Of a stretch of DNA of 64,000 nucleotides, positions 39,884 through 47,434 are shown one piece after another (position 1 is the stretch's first letter; every line of letters starts with the position of its first letter). The notes under the pieces are model-generated. The model did no database searches, was not told where the DNA came from, and saw only the letters and a list, made by a program, of their open reading frames with translations. Source of the DNA: Bacteroides salyersiae WAL 10018 = DSM 18765 = JCM 12988 (GTDB lineage: Bacteria; Bacteroidota; Bacteroidia; Bacteroidales; Bacteroidaceae); the NCBI RefSeq assembly GCF_000381365.1, contig NZ_KB905466.1:1238693-1302692 (forward strand). The letters are read 5' to 3'. Both the position numbers and the translations under genes were made by a program.

Positions 39884-41038
39884 TTATTTTGAAAGTTGTT
39901 TATTAAAGAAAGACAATATTTCTGCTTGCATTTCCTTACTACAGAAATGGGGCAATTCCCACAATTTTGTGATCAGTTTATCATCGGCATTCTGACTATT
40001 CCACACTGTATGCAACTGTGAATAAGCATTTTCTACTGCAGGAACAGGAAAAAGTTTATCATGCCGGCCATTAAAGAAAAGCATTGCTTTAGGGCAGGCA
40101 ATAGAAGCGATATGCGGATAATCCAAATACCGCCTTAAACCAGGTAACACATTGGCGTAATTCGAATCACCCTTCCCACGTCCGTAATGGGGGGAAAGCT
40201 GATATTCAGTGGTCGTCAGCCAACAAACAGCAGCACCGGCCTTTACCCTATCAGACAACGCCGATAACATCCAGGAACGATAAGCCCCCATCGAGAATCC
40301 CATGCAACCTATCCGGTCAGCATCGACCTCTTTCAAAGAAGCAAGAAAGTCGGCAGTATACATATCCTCATATGAAATCGTACCGCTCCAACTGCGTCCC
40401 AACATTTCAAAGACACACGCCAAAGACTGCTGACTTTCATAACGTGCCCCCTCTTTCCGCCCACGCTCTCCCCAGAAAAGAGCGTCTATGGAAATCACCA
40501 CATATCCCTTAGAAGCCAGATAGTCACCAACATACTGGTCATCATAACATTGATGCACCCAATTATCGGCATCCGCCAATATTAAAGAATCAACATCGAA
40601 AGGCCGAATCATCTTCTCTTTCCCTATCGAAAAATGCGCACCATGATCATGTAACAGCACAACAGCCGGAAACGGGCCTTTCCCCGCAGGAACCAACAAG
40701 TAAGCGGGAACCCGGGAATAACCGGAAAGGTTGAAACGAATTTTTCGAGCTTCATAACCCGCCCGTTGTTCTATAGCCACAACTTCCATACCATATTCTT
40801 TGGCAACAGGCGGTGGAGCCAACATTGCATCCAGAACAATCGTACGGGCCATTTTCCGCCACTCGGAAAAATCAGTCTGGGCACTATTCCCCCATGCCAT
40901 AGGATAGGTAAGTTCTTGTTTCATCTTTTCCAGAAAAAGCGGATAATCCTTTTCTATCTCATAGGAAGTGCTTTTTTGTGCCACAGCAGTCAAAAAAGCA
41001 ATAGCTGTCAATATACTAACACCGATTCGTTTCAACAT
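39884..41038 (-). CDS. Secreted alpha/beta-hydrolase esterase (acetyl xylan esterase/dienelactone hydrolase type)
   Basis: The 384-residue protein has a signal peptide (MLKRIGVSILTAIAFLTAVAQ) and an alpha/beta-hydrolase core. The nucleophile elbow is GCMGFSMGAYRSW with S249; FNGRHDKLFP supplies the aspartate and ELPHFCSKEM the histidine. A conserved FPAVVLLHDHGAHF strand-loop supplies the oxyanion region. Family members remove acetyl or other acyl groups from polysaccharides. In this locus acetylated galacturonan is the likely substrate; that is inferred. It lies 19 bp downstream of the CE12-CE8 gene and is probably in one transcript with it. Confidence 0.85.
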   Translation of the reverse strand: MLKRIGVSILTAIAFLTAVAQKSTSYEIEKDYPLFLEKMKQELTYPMAWGNSAQTDFSEWRKMARTIVLDAMLAPPPVAKEYGMEVVAIEQRAGYEARKIRFNLSGYSRVPAYLLVPAGKGPFPAVVLLHDHGAHFSIGKEKMIRPFDVDSLILADADNWVHQCYDDQYVGDYLASKGYVVISIDALFWGERGRKEGARYESQQSLACVFEMLGRSWSGTISYEDMYTADFLASLKEVDADRIGCMGFSMGAYRSWMLSALSDRVKAGAAVCWLTTTEYQLSPHYGRGKGDSNYANVLPGLRRYLDYPHIASIACPKAMLFFNGRHDKLFPVPAVENAYSQLHTVWNSQNADDKLITKLWELPHFCSKEMQAEILSFFNKQLSK

Positions 41039-41057
41039 CCGAGTCTGTTATTATAAA

Positions 41058-42785
41058 TTATCTCACTACCTTTACCAATGAATCTCCATTCTTCACCGGA
41101 TTCCAGCCATCTCCACCTTTCAGGATATCTTCCATACGATATTCTTTCAGATCTTTTAATTGCCGGGAGAAAGCAGCACGCGCTTTCGGAGCAGCTCCTT
41201 CACCACTACTCTGATATTCGGCATAAAACACCGTTTTTTCTGCCTCTTTCTTACCCCAGTTATGCCACCCAGCAGGTTGTATATGTCCGCCCATATTGCA
41301 ATGTATAAATACCGCCTTTGCATATGGACGCCAAGGACGGGAAAGATAAACTCCTTTCACGCCCTCATCGGCAGTTAGGGTACAATCATAAAAAACATAA
41401 CCGTATTTTGACTCTTTATCGGTAGAAGGAGCTGTTATATATCCGTTTCTCTTACTATGGATGTGGCAACGATTGAATACAGCCGTAGACCAACCGAAAA
41501 TAAAATCGACAGAACCCTCAATATAACAGTTCTCATAATACTGGCGACTGTTTTTACCATAAGTGTAAAGCGTATCCTGAAAACCCAGAAAGCGGCAATT
41601 CTTGAAAAAAGCACGATCTGCCGACACAAAACAAGCTACTGCCTGCCCCACCGGACCGGCAGTATTCTCAAAAGTTATATTCTCGGCATAAAAATCCGGT
41701 GCATAAATATAACAGGTAGACGAACCGGAAGTCCCCTTCGTTTCTCCGAAGACATTCTTTTTATCAGCATAATCGTCATAAGAAAGAACCGCTCCTTCCT
41801 GACCTATCAAAGAAACATTTATTTTACTTTCCGGTATCACGACTTTTTCTTTGTAGATACCTTTACGGACAAGAATAGTAGTACGCACATTTTTACGAAA
41901 ATCGGGTACGGCATCAATGGCATCCTGAATAGTAAAAAAGTCACCGCTACCATCTTGTGCTACCACATAATCATAGTGACGAACGTATTTAGCCAATTCG
42001 GGAACAGCCTGTGCAATGGCATCCACTGCCAGACCGGCCACTACCCGGCCACCATATATATTAAGATGTGTATTATCTTCACGCCCTTTCGGAAAGGCCG
42101 GTACTTTGTTAGGCTCTACCCACATGAAAAGTTTCTTCGATTCTACAGGTCCTAAACCTTGAACCAATTCATGGGTTATCTTATTCATATCAATAAAAGG
42201 TACATTCAGCTTCTTCGCTACATTACGGGGAGATTCGATATAAGCGCCGTGCGTATCATACAAGGTATCGCCTTCTTGCGGCTGTTTCACTTCTCCGGCA
42301 TCATAACGAGTGTCTTTACTGATACTTTCGTCTAACGGACGGACAAAATTACGACGTACAATCGCATTACAAAGTATCGGAATTCCTCCTTTTGCACGAG
42401 TTTCATTCACAAAACGGCTAAGGTTAGCATCAAAAGTCGTACCGGGATCCGTATGACGGTCTGCTTTAGGTTTCTCATCATTATGCCCGAATTGGATAAT
42501 CACATAGTCTCCTTTTTTCACTTGAGAAATGACCTTGTCCCAGCGACCTTCATCAATAAAACTCTTGGAGCTCCGCCCATTCATTGCATGATTGTCGATA
42601 CGTACTTCTTCACTGAAGAATCCGGGAAGCATCATTCCCCACCCCCGTTCAGGATTTCCTCCGGTAATATTTTTGTTAGCCATTGTAGAATCGCCTATCA
42701 TAAAAATGGTAAGCACGGGTCTATCCGCTTTAAAAGCAGAAAGAAGAAAGAATAAACTTAAAAGAACAGCCAGCTTGTTTTTCAT
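41058..42785 (-). CDS. Secreted CE12-CE8 fusion: pectin acetylesterase and methylesterase
   Basis: The 575-residue protein carries a signal peptide and two esterases. The N-terminal half (about 24-265) is an SGNH hydrolase of the rhamnogalacturonan acetylesterase type: FMIGDSTMANK (S33), NHAMNGRSSKSF, IIQFGHNDEKP and EDNTHLNIYGG, giving all four blocks. The C-terminal half (about 270-570) is a pectin methylesterase beta-helix: YVVAQDGSGDFFTIQDAIDA, GPVGQAVACF, GFQDTLYTYG (D404), SVDFIFGWS (D427) and YLSRPWRPYA. Together they remove acetyl and methyl groups from galacturonan in one polypeptide. It is divergent from kdgF across a 121-bp promoter region and is followed by the alpha/beta-hydrolase esterase and, further on, the HTCS. 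Confidence 0.95.
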   Translation of the reverse strand: MKNKLAVLLSLFFLLSAFKADRPVLTIFMIGDSTMANKNITGGNPERGWGMMLPGFFSEEVRIDNHAMNGRSSKSFIDEGRWDKVISQVKKGDYVIIQFGHNDEKPKADRHTDPGTTFDANLSRFVNETRAKGGIPILCNAIVRRNFVRPLDESISKDTRYDAGEVKQPQEGDTLYDTHGAYIESPRNVAKKLNVPFIDMNKITHELVQGLGPVESKKLFMWVEPNKVPAFPKGREDNTHLNIYGGRVVAGLAVDAIAQAVPELAKYVRHYDYVVAQDGSGDFFTIQDAIDAVPDFRKNVRTTILVRKGIYKEKVVIPESKINVSLIGQEGAVLSYDDYADKKNVFGETKGTSGSSTCYIYAPDFYAENITFENTAGPVGQAVACFVSADRAFFKNCRFLGFQDTLYTYGKNSRQYYENCYIEGSVDFIFGWSTAVFNRCHIHSKRNGYITAPSTDKESKYGYVFYDCTLTADEGVKGVYLSRPWRPYAKAVFIHCNMGGHIQPAGWHNWGKKEAEKTVFYAEYQSSGEGAAPKARAAFSRQLKDLKEYRMEDILKGGDGWNPVKNGDSLVKVVR

Positions 42786-42813
42786 TTTTGTCGAAATCTA
42801 TTTTATTGTTGTG

Positions 42814-42821
42814 CAAACTTA
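42814..42821 (-). promoter_or_regulatory. -7 element for the CE12-CE8 gene
   Basis: The minus strand reads TAAGTTTG, matching TAnnTTTG, 29 bases before the start codon at 42785. A -33 match is weak. Confidence 0.5.
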
Positions 42822-42844
42822 CGGACTTTTTATCTGAATGACGT

Positions 42845-42895
42845 CTAAAAAACGTTGCTTTAGGTGGAATAATTGTATATTTGGACGTTTTTTTA
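42845..42895. promoter_or_regulatory. Inverted repeat between the divergent kdgF and CE12-CE8 promoters
   Basis: TAAAAAACGT (42845-42854) and ACGTTTTTTTA (42885-42895) are near-perfect reverse complements separated by 30 bp and flank the kdgF promoter. They are placed where an activator or repressor shared by both genes could bind. Confidence 0.4.
42854..42883 (+). promoter_or_regulatory. Promoter of kdgF
   Basis: -33 GTTG (42854-42857) and -7 TATATTTG (42876-42883) are 18 bases apart, and the ATG follows at 42907, leaving a leader of about 17 bases. Confidence 0.6.
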
Positions 42896-42906
42896 AAGCA
42901 TAAAGT

Positions 42907-43245
42907 ATGAAAACAAGAAGTAAAACATTCATTTTAGAAAAAGAAAAGGCATGGGAACCGGCAGGCGAAGGTGTAGTTCGTCAGATCATGGGGTATGACG
43001 GACAGGTAATGCTTGTAAAGGTTAAGTTTGAAACCGGTGCAATCGGAACACCTCATACACACTATCATACCCAGACTACATATGTAGCAAGCGGCAAGTT
43101 TGAATTCACCGTAAACGGAGAGAAACAAATAGTAGAAACTGGAGACGGTATATATATCGAACCGGATGCAGAACATGGATGCACCTGCTTGGAAGCAGGA
43201 ATATTGATTGACTGTTTTAGTCCGATACGAGCAGATTTTCTATAA
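42907..43245 (+). CDS. kdgF: KdgF-like cupin, unsaturated uronate linearising enzyme
   Basis: The 112-residue protein is a single cupin with no signal peptide, so it acts in the cytoplasm. Metal-binding candidates are H50, H52, H54, Q56 (TPHTHYHTQTTYV) and H90 (PDAEHGC), and the frame has the typical ASGKFEFTVNGE and ETGDGIYIEPDAEHG segments of KdgF, ending in SPIRADFL. KdgF converts 4,5-unsaturated galacturonate, the product of pectate lyase and unsaturated uronyl hydrolase action, to its linear keto form. The neighbours fit exactly: a GH105 enzyme that releases the unsaturated sugar and an ExuT-type importer. It is the only plus-strand gene inside the esterase cluster and is divergent from the CE12-CE8 gene. 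A plain cupin of other function is the alternative. Confidence 0.85.
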   Translation: MKTRSKTFILEKEKAWEPAGEGVVRQIMGYDGQVMLVKVKFETGAIGTPHTHYHTQTTYVASGKFEFTVNGEKQIVETGDGIYIEPDAEHGCTCLEAGILIDCFSPIRADFL

Positions 43246-43273
43246 AGGGTGTGACGGCACTGCCGCACACCCT
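43246..43273. terminator. Hairpin between the convergent kdgF and CE8 genes
   Basis: AGGGTGTGACGGC pairs with GCCGCACACCCT around a three-base loop, with one bulged A, directly after the kdgF stop codon. On the plus strand no T-run follows; on the minus strand the stem leads into TTTATAG. It probably ends both convergent transcripts, weakly on the plus side. Confidence 0.6.
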
Positions 43274-43336
43274 CCTCTGCAAAGAATATCTTCCCTACTA
43301 CACAGGTCATCACGACTTTATAATAAGGAGACTCTC

Positions 43337-44296
43337 TTATCTCTTATATGGATACCAATTACTACTATCCGTAAAAATATTCTCAATAGTATAACGCAGT
43401 GCCTCTTTAGAGGTCAACTGTTTAGCCCATTTCACTCTGCCGGCTGTGGCTGCGCCTTCACCTGTATTACCGAATTCCGCATAACGGGCAGTTTTCTCAT
43501 TCTCTTTATTGCGCCAGTTATCCCAGCCTTCAGGGCGGATATGGCTACCAAATTCGCAATTGAGGAAAGTAGTAGAAGCATACGGACGCCATGGACGCCC
43601 CAGATATACTTTGGTCACTCCGGGTGCAGCCGTCAACTTACAATTTTTGAACACATAACCGAATTCTACATTTTCCGGAGTCGATGCGGCCGTAATGTAT
43701 GAATTCCGTTTGCTGTGGATCGTACAACGTTCAAACAATGCCGTCGCCGGACCAAAGATAAAATCAGTCGTTCCTTCTATATAACAATCTGTAAACAAAA
43801 GACGTGTTCCTTCTCTACCCGTATATATCGTATCCTGATTCCCCAATAAACGACAATGAATAAACATCAGCCTGTCTCCTTCGGTATGAAGAGCCACAGC
43901 CTGCCCAAGCGGTGCGGCATTATTCTCGATGGTCAGATTCTTAAATGTGATATCATTGCCTTCCACTTTCACAGTATAAGTGCGGAAAGTACCCATCTTA
44001 TCGATATTAGCATGATCATCGTAGGTAATTATAGTACCTTCAGCACTCTCACCTACCAGCTGCACGTTCTTGACCCAAGAGGGAATTACCAGTTTTTCTT
44101 TATACAGTCCATCCTTTATATATATAGTAACGGTGTAATCCATAAAAGCCCGGACGGCCTCTACCGCTTCCTGAATAGTACGATATTCACCGGTTCCATC
44201 ACGAGCAACTACGATAGTGTCTTGTTTTTGCTGTGCCTGTACTGTGCCGACGCAGGCCAGAAACAATAACAGACCTGCTTTCAATAACTTATTCAT
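43337..44296 (-). CDS. Secreted CE8 pectin methylesterase
   Basis: The 319-residue protein has a signal peptide (MNKLLKAGLLLFLACVGTVQAQ) and one pectin methylesterase beta-helix. All catalytic signatures are present: APLGQAVAL (Q132), LGNQDTIYTG with D155, GTTDFIFGPA with D178, and YLGRPWRPY with R234 and W236. It hydrolyses methyl esters of homogalacturonan, which exposes the chain to lyases and hydrolases. It starts seven bases after the stop of the GH105 gene and so lies second in that two-gene unit. It is about half the length of the CE12-CE8 protein and resembles its C-terminal half, so the locus has two methylesterase domains. Confidence 0.95.
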   Translation of the reverse strand: MNKLLKAGLLLFLACVGTVQAQQKQDTIVVARDGTGEYRTIQEAVEAVRAFMDYTVTIYIKDGLYKEKLVIPSWVKNVQLVGESAEGTIITYDDHANIDKMGTFRTYTVKVEGNDITFKNLTIENNAAPLGQAVALHTEGDRLMFIHCRLLGNQDTIYTGREGTRLLFTDCYIEGTTDFIFGPATALFERCTIHSKRNSYITAASTPENVEFGYVFKNCKLTAAPGVTKVYLGRPWRPYASTTFLNCEFGSHIRPEGWDNWRNKENEKTARYAEFGNTGEGAATAGRVKWAKQLTSKEALRYTIENIFTDSSNWYPYKR

Positions 44297-44302
44297 ATGT
44301 TT

Positions 44303-45508
44303 TTATTTCTTCTGTAAACGTTCGTATTCCAAACTCGCCATAATAAACGGACCTACTGCTTTCGGGTCATTGCTGCGAATGGTTTCATTAATATAATAAT
44401 CATAGTCTCCTGAACGATAATTCTTTCCGCCCAATCCGGCTACGGCACAGGCTTGGGTGATGGTGACCAATCCATCTTTGTCCACCTCGATAAAATTATC
44501 CAGAATACCTTTATATCCTTTCAATGCCACATCCAGATAAGAAGAGTCGATATATCCCATACGTACCGCTTTAAATAAAGAATAAACAAACATAGTTGAA
44601 CAAGAAGATTCCAAATAATTACCCTTATCGCCACTACGATCGAGCACCTGATACCAAAGCCCGGTCTTAGGATCTTGTAAGCGTTTTACTTGTTCGGCGA
44701 TATTATTAAGAATAACGAGCATGGAATCTCTTCCTGCCTCATGTTTCGGAATAAAATCGAGTGCATCGACAAATGCCATGGCATACCATCCCATAGCACG
44801 CCCCCAGCTATGTTTAGATTGCCCGGTAACAGGATCGGCCCAACGCTCCTTACGACTCACATCACAGGCATGACGATACAAGCCGTTTTTCGGATCGTAT
44901 GTATGGCGAGCCACAGTGATAAACTGATTCACCACATCTGCATAATCTTTCACCCGGTTATTACGGAAAGCATATTCTGCATAAAAAGGTGAAGCCATAT
45001 AAATACCATCCAGCCACATTTGATTCGGATAAATCTTTTTGTGCCAAAAACCGCCATCCTCGTTACGCGGATGCGTATCAAGCTGGCTACGCAATAAATC
45101 AATTGCTTTCTTGTATTTTTCATCCTTGGATTCCTCATAAATACGGAACAGAAATTTCCCGGAATTCAAACGGTCAATATTGTATTCGTGTAGTTTGTAA
45201 GTCACAATGCTACCATCATCATGAATCATTGTATCGGCATAAGCCAGTGCATAATCATATATCTTTTTTCCACCATAAGTATCATATACGTCGAGCATTG
45301 CTCCGAGTTCCAAGCCGTGACAATAATCCCATTTCAGTTTAGGTTGAAAATCCAGTTGCCACGATTCGGGACAACGAATCATCTCCGACTCCGTCATACG
45401 CACGGACCATGGAAGTTTATCACTCACTTTTTGGGCAGCCAACGAAACAGAGCAAAGCAAAGCCCCTATCACAAAAGTTTTACAAATTAAGTTTCTCTTC
45501 ATTCTCAT
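44303..45508 (-). CDS. Secreted GH105 unsaturated uronyl hydrolase
   Basis: The 401-residue protein has a signal peptide (MKRNLICKTFVIGALLCSVS) and the helical barrel of GH105. Signatures are LKWDYCHGLELGAML, NIDRLNSGKFLFR (D112), YPNQMWLDGIYMASPFYAEY (D167) and KHSWGRAMGWYAMAFVDALD. The family removes 4,5-unsaturated galacturonic acid from oligosaccharides left by pectin or rhamnogalacturonan lyases, by hydrating the double bond. The product would then enter through the ExuT-type importer encoded divergently next door and be processed by KdgF. It is the first gene of a unit with the CE8 methylesterase. The ATG at 45502 is an equally good start. Confidence 0.93.
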   Translation of the reverse strand: MRMKRNLICKTFVIGALLCSVSLAAQKVSDKLPWSVRMTESEMIRCPESWQLDFQPKLKWDYCHGLELGAMLDVYDTYGGKKIYDYALAYADTMIHDDGSIVTYKLHEYNIDRLNSGKFLFRIYEESKDEKYKKAIDLLRSQLDTHPRNEDGGFWHKKIYPNQMWLDGIYMASPFYAEYAFRNNRVKDYADVVNQFITVARHTYDPKNGLYRHACDVSRKERWADPVTGQSKHSWGRAMGWYAMAFVDALDFIPKHEAGRDSMLVILNNIAEQVKRLQDPKTGLWYQVLDRSGDKGNYLESSCSTMFVYSLFKAVRMGYIDSSYLDVALKGYKGILDNFIEVDKDGLVTITQACAVAGLGGKNYRSGDYDYYINETIRSNDPKAVGPFIMASLEYERLQKK

Positions 45509-45545
45509 TTTTGTTATTGGTAATTAGATTTACTACTTAATGAGA

Positions 45546-45553
45546 CAAAGATA
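45546..45553 (-). promoter_or_regulatory. -7 element for the GH105-CE8 unit
   Basis: The minus strand reads TATCTTTG, a full -7 match, 37 bases before the GH105 start. The -33 position has no clear TTTG, as expected for a promoter that needs an activator. Confidence 0.55.
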
Positions 45554-45610
45554 GCGACTCTTTTTATATAAGGTGTGGAGTTTTCGATTCAAAAGGTGTA
45601 TTTATAAGTT

Positions 45611-45648
45611 TTCGTGCACGCAAACATACAATTTCGTGTGCGATAACG
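45611..45648. promoter_or_regulatory. Direct repeats in the GH105/importer divergent region
   Basis: TTCGTGCACGCAAACA (from 45611) and TTCGTGTGCGATAACG (from 45633) are similar blocks spaced exactly 22 bp, two helical turns, apart. They lie about 60 bp upstream of the GH105 -7 element. AraC-type activators, including HTCS proteins, commonly bind such direct repeats; binding here is inferred. Confidence 0.45.
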
Positions 45649-45720
45649 TAGTTTTTCCGCATTTTTGGACGATTTTGGTATAAAACAGACAAAATTTACA
45701 GCAAAAGAGACAATAAATAT

Positions 45721-45751
45721 GTTGATTTGCATCAAATAATGTGTATTTTTG
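45721..45751 (+). promoter_or_regulatory. Promoter of the hexuronate importer gene
   Basis: -33 GTTG (45721-45724) and -7 TATTTTTG (45744-45751) are 19 bases apart. Transcription should start near 45757, 32 bases before the ATG at 45789. Confidence 0.6.
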
Positions 45752-45788
45752 GCCCAGAATCAGAACTAATAATTTTAAATCATTTATC

Positions 45789-47234
45789 ATGAGTACAATT
45801 CAAAATGCTATGGGTAAAATGACAAACTACAGATGGACTATCTGCGCTATGTTATTTTTCGCGACAACTGTAAACTACCTCGACCGTCAGGTGCTCTCGC
45901 TGACGTGGGATGAATTTATCAAACCGGAATTCCACTGGGACGAATCACATTATGGAACTATTACCTCTGTATTTTCCATTGTATATGCAATCTGTATGTT
46001 GTTTGCCGGACGTTTCATCGACTGGATGGGAACAAAGAAAGGTTTCCTTTGGGCAATCGGTGTATGGTCGGCAGGTGCATGTCTCCACGCCTTATGTGGA
46101 GTAGTAACCGAGCACTTTGTAGGTCTTCACAGTGCTGCGGAATTAGCTTCCGCAACAGGTGCCACAGTGGTTACAATCGCTACCATCAGTATGTACTGCT
46201 TTCTTGCTGCCCGTTGTGTATTGGCACTCGGTGAAGCAGGTAACTTCCCGGCAGCCATTAAAGTTACTGCCGAGTACTTCCCCAAAAAAGACCGTGCTTA
46301 TGCCACCTCTATTTTTAACGCCGGTGCATCTATCGGTGCATTAATTGCTCCGCTGACTATTCCTATTTTAGCTAAAGTATGGGGTTGGGAAATGGCATTT
46401 ATCGTTATTGGTGGTCTCGGCTTTATTTGGATGGGGTTCTGGGTATTCATGTACACAGCCCCTTCAAAGAGTAAACACGTGAACAAAGCCGAATTGGAAT
46501 ACATTGAACAAGATAAGCACGAAGAAGGTGCCGCTCCACATGTAGAAGAGAAAGACCAGAAAAAAATGAAATTCTGGCAGTGTTTCAGCTACAAACAGAC
46601 TTGGGCTTTTGCTTTCGGTAAATTTATGACCGACGGTGTATGGTGGTTCTTCCTTTTCTGGACTCCTTCTTATTTATTCACACAATTCGATATCAAAACA
46701 TCCAGCCCATTGGGTATGGGATTGATCTTTACGCTATATGCCATTACCATGTTGTCTATTTACGGTGGTAAACTTCCTACTATCTTCATCAATAAAACAG
46801 GTATGAACCCCTACGCTGCCCGTATGAAAGCGATGTTGATCTTCGCATTCTTCCCGTTGGTAGTATTGTTGGCACAACCGTTAGGTACTATTTCTCCTTG
46901 GTTCCCCGTAATCATGATCGGTATCGGTGGAGCTGCTCACCAGTCCTGGTCGGCTAACATTTTCTCTACTGTAAGTGATATGTTCCCTAAAACAGCGATT
47001 GCAAGTATCACGGGTATCGGTGGTATGGCCGGTGGTTTCGGCTCTATGATTCTTCAGAAAGTAGCTGGTAACCTGTTTGTATATGCAGACGAAACTCAAA
47101 TGACTTTCATGGGATTTGAGGGTAAGCCAGCCGGTTACTTCATTATCTTCTGTGTTTGTGCAGTAGCCTACCTCATCGGTTGGACCGTAATGAAGGCATT
47201 GGTTCCGAAATACAAACCTATCGTATTGGATTAA
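45789..47234 (+). CDS. MFS hexuronate importer (ExuT type)
   Basis: The frame is open from 45741, but that point lies inside the promoter; the ATG at 45789 begins the typical sequence MSTIQNAMGKMTNYRWTICA, giving 481 residues. Twelve transmembrane helices of the major facilitator superfamily are visible, with the anion:cation symporter signature NYLDRQVLS in helix 1 and RFIDWMGTKKGF in the first cytoplasmic loop, plus ARCVLALGEAGNFPAAIKVT in helix 4-5. Close relatives carry galacturonate and glucuronate across the inner membrane with protons. It is divergent from GH105-CE8 and is followed by a strong terminator, so it is a single-gene unit serving uptake of uronates from the pectin locus. Confidence 0.9.
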   Translation: MSTIQNAMGKMTNYRWTICAMLFFATTVNYLDRQVLSLTWDEFIKPEFHWDESHYGTITSVFSIVYAICMLFAGRFIDWMGTKKGFLWAIGVWSAGACLHALCGVVTEHFVGLHSAAELASATGATVVTIATISMYCFLAARCVLALGEAGNFPAAIKVTAEYFPKKDRAYATSIFNAGASIGALIAPLTIPILAKVWGWEMAFIVIGGLGFIWMGFWVFMYTAPSKSKHVNKAELEYIEQDKHEEGAAPHVEEKDQKKMKFWQCFSYKQTWAFAFGKFMTDGVWWFFLFWTPSYLFTQFDIKTSSPLGMGLIFTLYAITMLSIYGGKLPTIFINKTGMNPYAARMKAMLIFAFFPLVVLLAQPLGTISPWFPVIMIGIGGAAHQSWSANIFSTVSDMFPKTAIASITGIGGMAGGFGSMILQKVAGNLFVYADETQMTFMGFEGKPAGYFIIFCVCAVAYLIGWTVMKALVPKYKPIVLD

Positions 47235-47261
47235 TCTTTCCACACATAAATGTTTATAAAT

Positions 47262-47304
47262 AAAAAAAGCTGTGTCGACAGGTAGTCGGCACAGCTTTTT
47301 TTAT
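47262..47304 (+). terminator. Rho-independent terminator of the importer gene
   Basis: GCTGTGTCGAC (47269-47279) pairs with GTCGGCACAGC (47285-47295, one G-U pair) around a five-base loop, flanked by an A-run before and eight T after. The A-run makes it work in both directions. Confidence 0.9.
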
Positions 47305-47421
47305 TTATTAAAAGAAGTTGACGTTACTTCCCTTTTCCTTGTCTTTACTACAAGCGAAGGCAAACTACACCCTAACATAATAAAATGAACTTGTTTATTT
47401 TATTCTACTCTCGGTTTGCAT

Positions 47422-47429
47422 TATCTTTG
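47422..47429 (+). promoter_or_regulatory. -7 element of the nuclease-helicase gene, directly before the start codon
   Basis: TATCTTTG ends only five bases before the ATG at 47435, so transcription is expected to start at or next to the start codon. No -33 TTTG stands at 19-21 bases upstream. Confidence 0.55.
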
Positions 47430-47434
47430 CATGC

